NCBI GenBank assembly: GCA_949361645.1
Contig: OX442430.1
Span: forward strand, 8,071,542 to 8,135,541
Direction: 5' to 3'
Length of the DNA: 64,000 nt
Source: Spongilla lacustris
Taxonomy: Eukaryota > Porifera > Demospongiae > Spongillida > Spongillidae
Part shown: one piece after another, positions 1 to 11,159 of the stretch
How positions within the stretch are numbered: the stretch's first letter is position 1
Layout: every line of letters starts with the position of its first letter
Program-made: the position numbers and the translations under genes
The notes under the pieces: model-generated
Told to the model about the DNA's origin: nothing
Databases searched by the model: none
What the model saw: only the letters and a program-made list of their open reading frames with translations

Positions 1-5
1 AACAC

Positions 6-3000
6 CTTCACTGTGCTGCAGTATAGCTGCATTCCTTCTTGGAACACACTCAAGCATCTGGGCAACTCCTGCCATTCGTGCGATAAAGGGGTATGGCAGA
101 GGTGTGGGGGTGTGGCAGGGGATTGATACCTTGACACTGTCCTGCCATTCCTGTGTGTCCTTCAGCAGTGTTGTGACCAAAGCCTCCATGGCTACAACCT
201 TGTGCTCCAGCTCATCAAACCTTGTGTCAATGGTCTGTGTGAGGTGTGTGCAGTTGGCATGATTTGGGAATTGTCAAAACTGTCCTAATGAACATGATAG
301 ATGCATACCCCCTGAGATGCACACACTCTTGTAGTAACCCCTGACCCTTGTACCCACTCCTGACCTAGGAACCCACTCCTGACCTAGGAACCCACTCCTG
401 ACCTAGGAACCCACTCCTGACCTAGGAACCCACTCCTGACCTAGGAACCCACTCCTGACCTTTGTACTCAAACCTGTCAGTTGTCGTATGGACTGTCCAA
501 AGCGTCTGACCTTCTTCTGGAGTGAGTGCATGTTCACAGTGTTCACAGTTGGCCGCCTCTCACCACTGGTATACTTCTCAACTGGTAGAGGGGAGGAATG
601 GGAGGGGGAGGAATGGGAGAAGAGAGGGGAGGGGCAGTGACCTTAACACACACACACACACAGTGAGCCATATCATAACCCTTACCAAGGTCCTTCCTCC
701 TCTTGAACTCGTTGATGTCCTGGGCCACCTGTTGGGCTGCTTCAAGGGCCTGCAACAGCCTGCGTTGATCTGGGTGCGATGGGGGTGTGGCCTTGAGTAG
801 CTTCTCCAAGAGAAGTGGGTACTTGAGGACACGCTGTACAGGTTTGATCAGGAGAGATTGAAGCTCCCAACTGATGGAGTCAATATGACTAGAGGGGAGG
901 AGAGAAGTAGGTACACCTGCAACACGCTTGCCTTGCCCACCTTGTGGTACCCATTTGGTTTGATATGGAAACTGAAACACTAGGGTCTTCCAACAGCTGT
1001 GAGAGAAAAGCCACATGTGTTATAGTAACGCAAGCATGTGTAATGCAAGCACGTGTTATTGTAACACAAGCACGTGCTATTGTAACGCAAGCACGTGTTA
1101 TTGTAACGCAAGCACATGTTATTGTAACGCAAGCATGTGTAACGCAAGCACGTGTTATTGTAACACAAGCACGTGTTATTGTAACACAAACACGTGCTAT
1201 TGTAATGCAAGCACGTGTTATTGTAACGCAAGCACATGTTATTGTAACGCAAGCACGTGTTATTGTAATGCAAGCACGTGTTATTGTAACGCAAGCACGT
1301 GTGTAACGCAAGCATGTGTTATTGTAACGCAAGCACATGTTATTGTAACGCAAGCACATGTTATTGTAACGCAAACACGTGCTATTTTAACGCAAGCACG
1401 TGTTATTGTAACGCAAGCACGTGTTATTGTAACGCAAGCACGTGTTATTGTAACGCAAGCACGTGTTATTGTAACGCAAGCACGTGTTATTGTAACGCAA
1501 GCACGTGTTATTGTAACACAAGCACGTGTTATTGTAACGCAAGCACGTGTTTATTGTAACGCAAGCACGTGTTATTGTAACACAAGCACGTGTTATTGTA
1601 ACACAAGCACGTGTTATTGTAACACAAGCACGTGTTATTGTAACACACAAGCCATGTATCTCAGCCAATGGTATACCTTCTCCAGGTTTGTGATGTGGCT
1701 GTCATGGTTCTTGCAGTAAGCTCCATAAGTATCCCTGAGGCGTGGGGCCACAGAGAGGAAGGCAGTAGGGATGGTCTCCTCCCTCTCAAGGGAGTGGAGC
1801 AGGTCCCCTGAGATGAGCCTCATGTCCGATATGCTGGTCATCAAGGAGTCCAGATTGACACCATCCCTCTGAGGGGATGTGGGGGGAGAGGGGGGATGTC
1901 AACGGTTTGGAATATTGAATTTAAAAATCTCAAAAGATGGAAAAGATGGAGATATATGTAATGAGAGGCGTACGCAGTATGGCAACTTAAATTGAAATTT
2001 AAACAGATGCAGAATTTTTGTGTTACATAATACCATGTGATGCTCTGCATACGTGTAGAAGATTAAGGTACTTCTTGGTTATGTGTGTGTTTGTGGGTGT
2101 GGCTGATAGGTATGGCTGTCAAGCGACTATTTGCCAGGCAAGTGCAGTGCTGTATTTGACCACACCCACCTGTTTGATCAGCGGCAGGAAACGCGTTGCC
2201 AGCAGATCCATCTGACTATAAAAATCTTTCTCAGTCTCGATCATCTCCTTCTTAACATTCTTCATCAGTTCTTCCATTGCAAGCGCCTTATTGACCTTGT
2301 TAGGAGGCAGGGAAGGAAGAGAGGGAGCAATGCTGGTCTGACCATCAACCAGTCTGCTCTTCTCCACTGCACGGTGTTGAGGGAGGTGTGAGGGGTGATG
2401 AGGTGGGTGATGAGGGTGATGAGGGAGGTGTGAGGGGTGATGAGGTGGGTGATGAGGGTGATGAGGGAGGTGGCGGGGTGATGAGGTGGGTGATGAGGGT
2501 GATGAGGTGGTGCATGAGTCATAAGTGAAAGCATAGGGGGAGGGGCACAAGGGCCAACCTTCTGTCTCCTCTATCTGCTGTTGCAGTCTCTGTATGGTTT
2601 CCTTGTGGTTGGATACTTCTGTTTCAAGCTGTTGAAGCTTTTCAGTGCTACATATCTGAGGGGGAGGGGCAAGAGATAATTAACAGAAAGGGCCCAGGAG
2701 TGTGGAGCATACTGTAGTCAGCTTCTCAGCACTCTCAAGCATCTTCCTCTCAATCTGCAGAAAGTAGGCATGTAATGTGTGGTGATGTGTGTGTTTATCC
2801 CCTTCCACCCCACCTCCTCCCCTCCCCTTCCATCCCCTTTCACGCCACCTCCTCCCCTCCCCTTCCACCCCACCTCCTCCCCTCCCCTTTGCACCTCCAG
2901 GTTTGCTGTCAAACTCGAAAGTTTCTGTTCCGTGTTGGACAGTTTCTTGGTTCGCGGGAGGGGTACGGGGGCGTATGGCTTCTGTTTACGAAGAGAGTAC

Positions 3001-3495
3001 GGTTATGTACATAGGCGGGCATCACACACAACACGACGGCACCTCTTGGTTGAGCGTGGGCGGGGCAGAAGATCGGCGTGGTTGCAGCACTTCCACGAAT
3101 GAGGTTGGGAAGATCCCCTCCAACCCCTTGAGTCTTCCCCGCATCCATCCGTTCCCGGCAGAGCCTATCAGCTCCACGAGGTCCCCCTTCTTCAGAGGCA
3201 AGTCTCCGGCACATTCCCCGCTGAAGTCGTTAAGCGCGATGCCCAGAGGCTTGCCCGAGCCTGCCAGGTTGCTCTCATGGGACAGAGATGGACTGCCCAA
3301 TTCGACGCGGACGTGGTTGCCCGGGAATATTCCCACCCGTCCATTCAAGCGTCCCTCCAGCCAATTCTCGTCGACCCTTCTTAGCAACTGAATCGACACG
3401 CCCGCATCGAAGCTTAGCTCCACGTCACTCTGGCCTTGGAACGGATGAAGGGCTCTTGCGCAGGGTATTGGTTTGTCATGACGCTCCAGTGTCAT
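6..3495 (-). CDS. Tuba/DNMBP-like RhoGEF (SH3-SH3-coiled coil-DH-BAR), 3' end missing
   Basis: Predicted guanine-nucleotide exchange factor for Rho-family GTPases (Cdc42 in the Tuba family), acting at membranes and actin. Exons (descending): 3043-3495, 2895-2981, 2713-2754, 2559-2655, 2170-2366, 1677-1868, 941-996, 686-888, 460-581, 130-234, 6-68; together 539 codons in frame, continuing beyond the window. The ATG at 3495 (context ACCATGA) is preferred over the in-frame GTG upstream. Two SH3 domains lie at about residues 6-65 (ALHPF...GIFPGNHV) and 83-142 (ALNDF...GIFPTSFV). A coiled coil follows (TEQKLSSLTANLE, KLQQLETEV). The DH domain starts near ALAMEELMKNVKKEMIETE and contains the CR3 signature LLIKPVQRVLKYPLLLEKLL. 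After DH there is no PH domain but a helical BAR-like stretch (KKVRRFGQSIRQL, FDELEHKVVAMEALVTTLL), which is the Tuba hallmark. Vertebrate Tuba has four N-terminal SH3s; this one has two. The start lies 162 bp downstream of the VPS18-1 stop on the same strand. Confidence 0.85.
363..459. repeat. 19-bp tandem array in Tuba-like intron
   Basis: About five copies of a 19-bp unit. On the gene strand the unit is GTCAGGAGTGGGTTCCTAG, so it starts exactly at the real splice donor of the exon ending at 460 (ACAAAG|GTCAGG) and ends in AG. Confidence 0.9.
1012..1655. repeat. 21-bp tandem array rich in CACGTG, Tuba-like intron
   Basis: About 30 copies of a 21-bp unit containing GCAAGCACGTGTTATTGTAA fill the intron between the exons at 941-996 and 1677-1868. 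Roughly 24 copies keep a perfect CACGTG palindrome; others read CATGTG or ACATGT. The spurious Cys/Ser/Thr-rich ORFs here are repeat translation. Confidence 0.95.
2388..2517. repeat. GGTGATGAGG-type minisatellite, Tuba-like intron
   Basis: Imperfect repeats of GGTGATGAGGGTGATGAGG with a 40-bp higher-order period lie in the intron between the exons at 2170-2366 and 2559-2655. A second short array of about 23 bp (CCCTTCCACCCCACCTCCTC) lies at 2800-2890 in another intron of this gene. Confidence 0.85.
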
Positions 3496-3657
3496 GGTAC
3501 GCACTCGCACCTATCTCTATATATAGTTATATTACGCATAACTTCCTCGGCGTGGTATGAATTACCTCACACAAACAAAAAAAAAAAAAAAACCCGGGCA
3601 AACAGCTGGTCACGCGACGTAACATACAAAACATAAACTATTCTTATTATACGTATT

Positions 3658-6600
3658 TCAGTTCCAACTGTCCTCGGCACGTTCTGCCGATATGAGCGGC
3701 TTGTCTATGGCCTCTATCATCAGCTCCCCACAGTAGATGCACTCAGCCTCCACTATGGCGTCCAACTTTGTCTGCCAAACACATAATGGTGACTACAACA
3801 ATCAAATAATGGGATATATTACCTTGTCCTCCTCCAACTCTTGCGGTTTATTAAGAATAGCTATCAACTGAGACCTCCTTTGCTCTGGGAGGATCTGTTT
3901 GAGCTTTAAATAGAGAAAGGCATAACACCGTGCGCACACACAGACACACATAAAAGCACAAACACACCTCTCCAATAAGACAGTCTTTGTGGTAGGCATG
4001 GCGACATGGAAATGCGCAGAAGTCATGTGAGAGCAATGTGGTGTCACATATTTGACACTTGGTATCAGAGTGAATGACAGAATAGCTGGTGTGCACAACA
4101 GGGTAAACAAAGAGAAGCCATGACATCACAGGTAAACAAATAAGGAGGGGCTATGACATCACAGGTAAACAAATAAGGGGCCATGACATCACAGGTAAGG
4201 AGGGCTATGACATCACAGGTAAGGAGGGCTATGACATCACAGGTAAGGAGAGGCTATGACATCACAGGTAAACAAATAAGGAGGGCTATGACATCACAGG
4301 TAAGGAGAGGCTATGACATCACAGGTAAGGAGGGCTATGACATCACAGGTAAGGAGGGCTATGACACCACATACCGGGTCCTGATCTCCACAATATCAGA
4401 GTGTATGTTCTTGGCGCTCTCAGTGGCTCCTTGCATGTCTGTCTTCAGCTCCTCTATGTGCACGTTGTAGTCATCAAGAGACCTGCATATGGCATCCTGT
4501 GAGAGGGGAGGAGGAAAGGAAGAGGGAGAGGAGGGAGGGAGGAGGGAGGAGAGGGAGAGGAGGAAGAGGGAGAGGAGAGGGAGAGGAGGGAGAGAGAGGG
4601 GAGAAAGGAAATAAAAACAGGTAGAACACATTTCCTGTGCAGAGAGCATACCTTAAAGTGGTCAATAGTTGTGTCATCAGACAGTAGAGGCAAGATATCC
4701 TCCACCTTGAGAAGGCTGCACTCCTCCATGAACTTCATAGCCCTGCAATCATGGCCATCAATGTCATCTGTTATCTATCCTTAAAATTGCATTTCTGCTT
4801 AGATCAGGATCTTAAAATAAAACATATTCATCACCAGGAGCTTAATCCAAGAGAGGTATAGTAACACCTTACAACCCAAGGTGAACACGTCAGTAACCTT
4901 AATTTCCATACAAGTTATCTTTGAGGATATAGCTTCAGTAAACCATTACATGTAGTAAATTTTTTACCCATATTCATTTGAGTCCTCCTGCACTCACAAT
5001 CCTGCTACACACATACATGTATCCCTGCATTAGTGGCCGGCCACATGCACACTCACATGCTCTAATAGGAGTGCAGCATTACACACCTTCAGCATCAAGT
5101 GCACATGCACACTCACATGCTCTAATAGGAGTGCACCATTACACACCTTCAGCATCAACTGCACATGCACACTCACATGTTCTAATAGGAGTGCACCATT
5201 ACACACCTTCAGCATCAACTGCACATGCACACTCACATGCTCTAATAGGAGTGCACCATTACACACCTTCAGCTGCACATGCCCACTCACTGGTCTATAT
5301 CCTTCTGCTTCTCTATCACGTGTTTGGCAATCTTCAACCACAATGCCTTCTGCAGGTCCTTGTTCTGAGATGGCTGGTTAGCAATATCCTTTGCAAGTTC
5401 AACCTTTGACTGGTAAATAAAATTTTAAAAACAATTACATCACTATTACATCATAGTAGCATCCATATACCAACACAAGGGCCAGGTCCAAGGCCTCTTC
5501 ATACAGTCCCATGGCTGAATAGATGTGGACACAAGCCTCATTCAAATGGTGCTCCAAGCACAGTCTGAGGGCATAGTGTGCATCATATAGAACTGTCTTC
5601 TGCAAAGAAAGACACCTGCATTAAACTGGGTACAACAAATGGCACACATACTGAGGTTGCCTGGGAAACAAGGTAGGCAAGTAGCTTGTCATGATGCAAG
5701 GACTGATCACTCTTGGCATAGCAGGAGATAAGGAAGTTATGTATGGCTTTGTCACTGGTCTTCAGCCTGTTGACACAGTACTCTAGGTATTGAGTGGCAC
5801 ATGAGACCTGGGGGAGGAGAGGGGAGGAGAGGGGAGGGGAGGGGAGGGGAGGGGAGGGGAGGGGAGGGGAGGGGAGGGGAGGGGAGGGGAGGGGAGGGGA
5901 GGGGAGGGGAGGGGAGGGGAGGGGAGGGGAGGGGAGGGGAGGGGAGGGGAGGGGAGGGGAGGGGAGGGGAGGGGAGGGGAGGGAATGTTTAGAGATGCCT
6001 TTAGGACATACTACATTCAAGTAACACACGTATCACTTTAGGCTGAAGACCACACCCATCCACCAGAGGTTACCTGCTCAGGGTCCCCACTGCACTGCAC
6101 CAAGGCGGGGATAAGCTTCTTTGGTTCCAAATACTTCTCCATCTTCATCCACGACTGCACAGTATTGCTGGGACAGTGCTGCATCAGGACTGGAGAGAAC
6201 TTGTAGAAGAGGGTGGAGAATCGCTGGAATCGTCTTGCACGCTCCTGCAAAGCAAGATCACCATGGCAACAGTATAGATACTCCACCCCCACGTGAACAC
6301 ACCCCTTCAGGTGCTTGTAAGGCTTCAGAAGCCTTCTCAGTGAGGTTCTTTAGGGCTTCCTCAAACCTGTGTTGCTGTATGCAGTGTGCTATGACCTTCT
6401 CATAGTCTACCAGAGGGGAGGAGAGGTGAGGGGAGGACAGGGGATGTGTACACACACCAGTGGTGAGGGCTCACCTTTCATGAGGCTGGCAAAGTGTACA
6501 ACATCTTCCACTGCCCCATGACTGGAGAGAAGGTCATATATGGTCTTCTGATTCTCCTCCAGGCGGTCCTGGGGAAGAGGAATGGGAGGAGGAATAGACC

Positions 6601-7701
6601 TCCTCCCATGTCTTCTCTCCTTCCTCCCTCCCTCTCCCTTTCTCTCCCTCTCCCTCCCTCACCTGTAGGGAAGGGGACGCCAGGAACTGGTGGAACTCTG
6701 CTTGGAGTGTCTTGTGTTCCTCAAGACGTTCTTCATCCCTAAGGTTGCCTAGGTCATTCACATACAGTTCTATCAACCATGTTGTTAGCATTGTCTGTTG
6801 AGTACTGTTCTGTAGGGGGTGAACAGGTGAGCATATGAGATGGCATGTGTGAGCAGGTGAGCACTAAGGTGAGCAGGTGAACATTGAGGTGGCATGTGTG
6901 AACAGGTGAGCATTGAGGTGAGCAGGTGAGCATATGAGGTGGCATGTGTGAGCATGTGAGCATTGAGGTGAGCAGGTGAACATTGAGGTGGCATGTGTGA
7001 GCAGGTGAGCATTGAGGTGAGCAGGTGAGCATATGAGGTGGCATGTGTGAGCAGGTGAGCATTGAGGTGAGCAGGTGAGCATTGAGGTGGTATGTGTGAA
7101 CAGGTAAGCATTGAGGTGGCATGTGTGAGCAGGTGAGCATAGGTGGTATGTGTGAGCAGGTGAGTATCTGAGGTGGCATGAGTGAGCAGGTGAGCATCTG
7201 AGGTGGCATGAGTGAGCAGGTGAGCATCTGAGGTGGCATGAGTGAGCAGGTGAGCATCTGAGGTGGCATGAGTGAGCAGGTGAGCATCTGAGGTGGCATG
7301 AGTGAGCAGGTGAGCATCTGAGGTGGCATGAGTGAGCAGGTGAGCATACAATAGCAGTGTACCAACCTTAGGTCCAAGTGACCCCAGCTTCTTGACAAGG
7401 AACATCTTCAGAGCATCCTTCTCTCCCACTTTAAGGAACTTGAGGGCCACCTCCTCAAAGGACAGCTGGCTCTGGGAGAACGAGACAGCTGCCTCCTTGT
7501 ACCTGAAGGAAAGTGTGGTCACTCCCTCCTCCCCACCCCCACCTTTCCCTCCTCCCCACCCCCACCTTTCCCTCCTCCCCACCCCAACACTCACTTTTGT
7601 TCCCTGAAGTAATGTTCAGCCTGACACACTAGCACCCTGTCCAAATACTCCTGGTTACCCTGTTAGGGGGTGGGGCAAGAGGGAGGGGTGTGGCATGTCA
7701 A

Positions 7702-7761
<60 letters not shown>

Positions 7762-8048
7762 GCACATACACACACATGCACATACACACACACGCACATA
7801 CACACACGCACATACATACACACACATGCACATACACACACACGCACATACACACACGCACATACACACACACGCACACACACACGCACGCACATACACA
7901 CACATACACGCACATAACACACACGCACATACACACACGCACAGAACACGCACATACACACGCACATACACACACACGCACGCACACACACACACATGCA
8001 CACACACACACACATGCACACACATACACACACACGCACACATACACA

Positions 8049-8079
<31 letters not shown>

Positions 8080-11044
8080 GCATACACACATACACACACA
8101 CACACACACACACCTCTGAATACAGGATAGCTTGCTCATACTTCCCCTGGTCCAGGTATATTCTCCAAATGTTCCTAGTGTGCGGAGAAGAATAAAGGCC
8201 ACACCCCCAAGTCCACTTGGGTGTACCTGCTTTCCTTATATGGAGTATATGTGATCACTTTGAATTTTGTGTGGGCGTAGACCACACCATATATGGTATC
8301 CACAGACATCCCAAGAAGAGGACCATCTCTCTGGTGGGGGGGGGGGGGGTGGTGGGAGGAGTGAAGTGGTAATATAGTTATAGATTTAATGCATACATTA
8401 CTTTACAATTGAATTTGTGTTTGTGCGTTCAATACTAAATCAAATGATTATTGTGACATACCCAACCACCATACCCACCATATAAGGACATACACCATAC
8501 CACCATACCCACCATATAAGGACATACACCATACCACCATACCCGCCATATAAGGACATACACCATACCGCCATACCCGCCATATAAGGACATACATCAT
8601 ACCACCATACCCGCCATATAAGGACATACCCGCCATATAAGGACATACCCGCCATATAAGGACATACCCTGAAGTTCATCTGATCATCAAACACCTTCTT
8701 CAGATTAAGGACACATATGGCTTCAACCCTGAAGATGAATACACTCAAGCATGCATGCATTTAAATATACCCAGTGCTTTTAAAATGAATGAATATAATT
8801 CCTTGATAGGATTATCAATCTAAATGAATTTGTATGATTCAGTTGGGCAAATATGAACGTGTTATTAAAATTCGATAATTGAAAAGACAAAATCCAATAG
8901 CTTCACAATAATTAATGTACAGTGATTGTGAGATGCAGAATAACCTGAGTGGAAGTTATGAAATTCTACTGATGTTTTACTAGTTAATATTCAAAACACT
9001 TGAAAACGTACTACAATTTTAACTCACTTTTAGTTTTAATAACTCACTATTACATACTTCTAAACTTCATTTAATAATGGACTAATCAGTGATACTTTAA
9101 AATTAGTTATCCAATAACAGCTTCAACCTTAATAACTTGAAAGCAATATTATGACCTTCAAAATAACTCACTATTGAACTTAGTAACTTGAAATCAACTG
9201 CATATCCATATCTTGCACTACTTATTAATAATTATCTTTAACCGTAATCTTGATATCCTTGATAATAGAGCTTTGAATATGCTGATTTGAGGATTTGATA
9301 CAATCACTTAACGGCTGACAATCATTTAAATCTAATTGGATTAGCCTAATGACTGTAATGTATATTAAAATCAAGTGGTTAATTAATTTCAATCTTGAGT
9401 TATAAGCGCTGCGTTCTTTTGTGAACATCCGTGTACATATATGCATCATCGCTCACTTGTCTCTGTACAGCAACAGGCAGTGAAACTCTGATAAGGCCAC
9501 ACCCATCACTGGAGCTGTGTCTGCATGTACCTCAACCGTATAAGGTATGAGGTCACCCTTCCCAAGGATCGAGTCCCCAGGCTGATTGTCCGAGAATTTC
9601 AACGTACAATAGTAGATACCACTGGCAGTCAGCCAAGCAAGGGACCTGGGCGTGGTCTTTGGAGCACATGGCCAGAGGTGCAGCTGACTGTCCCGAAGAG
9701 AGCCTGGGATCTCTAAAAACTGACCTGGAAGAAGAGGAAGATGATAGGAAGAAGAGGAAGAGGACAGGAAGAGGACAGGAAGAGGGCGCACACCAGTAGT
9801 ACTACGTACATCTTTCTGGTTGCTCATTATAGAATGTAAACATATCCTGGAATTGAAGGGAGGAGGAGCCCCTGGTCACCATGCCGATGAACTGGTACAC
9901 CCTCCTGGGGGTGGAGGCCAGTACAAAATAGTTGCATGCAAGGGAAGGACTGCCGGGGAAGGGGTGGGCCTGGAGTCCTATGAGGGGTTCACTGTGGTCT
10001 GTCCGGTCCTTTGTTATGTAATAAATCTGCGGAGATCCAGGGGGAAAATTTGTGTGAGGTGTGTGTGTGTGTGTGTGTGTGTGTGGGGGGGGGAAATTAT
10101 AGCATAGGTGGGAGGGTGTGTAGGTGTGGATGTGCTGACCTCAGATACAGATATCGTCTTTTTGGACAATATTCCACTTGAAGCTTCAAGATTGATCTCT
10201 GTCTCAGCAATAATTCCTACACAAGCACACCATCATAACTTGAGGCCCCTTTCAATCATAACTTGAGGCCCCTCCCAATCATAACTTGAGGCCCCTCCGA
10301 GCTGTACTCATATATAAGGTACACACCCCTCTCTCCCTGGCCCTCATGCCCAGGCCCTCCCTCAGCCCTCATGCCCAGGCCCTCATGCCCAGGCCCTCAC
10401 CGTTACTCGTCCCCAGGAGGATTGGTGCTGTTGTTCTTTCAGTTTCATCCAACAAGTTCCATGCTACAGACTCAATGTGACCTTTCAGCTTAGCAGACCC
10501 AAGAATGCCTCTTCTCTCCCCTTTAGCCAAGTAATGGCATTCTTTGGAGTCCATAGATACGATCAGGTGATGGCCAAGAGGGTCTTGGAACACTCTCCGT
10601 ATTTTATCGTTATCCTTCTTGATCTCCGCCTCTGTGCACCGAGATGATCATCACGTGACCCTGACACAAGCATGCACAATGGGACGTACGTTCCACGGCC
10701 CTTGGGGACGCGGTGTTGAAACGCAAGATGACATTTCCTACGGTGACCACGGTGACGAAGCCATTGCTGACGGCCAAGTGCGTAATTCCAGTTTGGTGCT
10801 GAAGTGCTGAAAAGCTGACGTCTTCCCGTCGAAAGATAGGGTACTCTTGCTGACCCCGCTGGACCTTGGGCTATACATTACGTGCACGGACGTACCCGGT
10901 AACAACAATACAAACCCGGACGCATTGCTAGCTCACAGCTTCCGCTACTATTTCTTGCTCGTCAAACGGATTGACTGCTTGCTGTTTGGAACGCGAGCCT
11001 CCAAAGTGTTCGTCGCGCTCAAACTGCTGCAGTAAGTCCGCCAT
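3658..11044 (-). CDS. VPS18: VPS18 copy 1 (HOPS/CORVET core subunit), intact, 982 aa
   Basis: Core subunit of the HOPS and CORVET endosome/lysosome tethering complexes. There are 23 exons (descending): 10937-11044, 10690-10864, 10401-10631, 10140-10216, 9810-10026, 9457-9724, 8668-8728, 8227-8330, 8114-8174, 7595-7659, 7367-7502, 6663-6809, 6475-6568, 6303-6406, 6074-6244, 5652-5807, 5471-5599, 5291-5409, 4652-4742, 4375-4496, 3968-4085, 3823-3903, 3658-3771; 2949 nt, open throughout. It begins MADLLQQFE, followed by a beta-propeller ([23 protein letters not shown]-type motifs), the Pep3/Vps18 core and clathrin-type helical repeats ([32 protein letters not shown]). The C-terminal RING has [15 protein letters not shown] and the closing pair AECIYCG. 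Length is close to the 973 aa of human VPS18. The exon-intron plan matches the copy at 13976-20678: 15 exons are equal in length and the rest differ by multiples of three. No frameshift or stop was found, so both copies look functional. Confidence 0.95.
4115..4370. repeat. About 24-bp tandem array in VPS18-1 intron
   Basis: Around ten copies of a unit containing GGCTATGACATCACAGGTAA lie between the exons at 3968-4085 and 4375-4496. Read on the plus strand each unit carries ACAGGTAAG, a donor-like sequence, but the gene is on the minus strand. Confidence 0.9.
5038..5290. repeat. 60-bp intronic repeat, VPS18-1
   Basis: Four copies of an about 60-bp unit (TCTAATAGGAGTGCACCATT plus CACACCTTCAGC plus ACATGCACACTCAC) abut the splice donor of the exon at 5291. 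The same unit forms the corresponding intron of VPS18-2 (15081-15189). Confidence 0.95.
5814..5983. repeat. (GGGGA)n microsatellite, VPS18-1 intron
   Basis: About 165 bp of nearly pure GGGGA repeats in the intron between the exons at 5652-5807 and 6074-6244. On the gene strand it is pyrimidine-rich and can act as a very long polypyrimidine tract. Confidence 0.95.
6817..7346. repeat. About 30-bp minisatellite, VPS18-1 intron
   Basis: Units containing GTGAGCAGGTGAGCATCTGA and GGTGGCATGA run for about 530 bp; the last six units (7160-7346) are nearly identical. On the gene strand each unit ends in a strong acceptor-like CCACCTCAG that is not used. Confidence 0.9.
7709..8113. repeat. (CA)n-rich microsatellite, VPS18-1 intron
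   Basis: About 405 bp of alternating CA with CACGCA and CATACA interruptions. It fills the intron that ends at the exon at 8114-8174. Confidence 0.97.
8455..8666. repeat. TATAAGGACATAC-type array, VPS18-1 intron
   Basis: Repeats of CCGCCATATAAGGACATAC, some extended by CACCATACCAC, lie against the donor of the exon at 8668. The real donor and the repeats share GTATGTCC on the gene strand. Confidence 0.9.
8735..9450. other. AT-rich part of VPS18-1 intron, no gene seen
   Basis: About 700 bp that is much more AT-rich than the rest of the gene. I see no coding potential and no clear repeat. The shift in base composition is compatible with an old insertion. Confidence 0.6.
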
Positions 11045-11057
11045 GTTCGCACCGATA

Positions 11058-11065
11058 TGACGTCA
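11058..11065. promoter_or_regulatory. CRE palindrome TGACGTCA upstream of VPS18-1
   Basis: A perfect TGACGTCA (CREB/ATF-type site) lies 14 bp upstream of the VPS18-1 start codon. A TCACGTGAC motif, like the TFEB/CLEAR element, lies at 10651-10659 inside intron 2. Motif matches only; function is inferred. Confidence 0.4.
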
Positions 11066-11159
11066 TACAACAAATAATAATCCATCAAGGAAAATTGTTT
11101 ATATTGACAATACATGTAATATCAATACTGCTTACATTATAATATACACAAATGTAAAA

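Noticed and set aside
944..1719. ORFs rich in CYCNAST or ARVIVTQ repeats
   Set aside because: The 21-bp intronic array read in different frames on both strands; the real Tuba-like exons lie at its borders.
7663..8202. Long ORFs of Cys-Val or His-Thr dipeptides
   Set aside because: Translation of the (CA)n microsatellite in a VPS18-1 intron.
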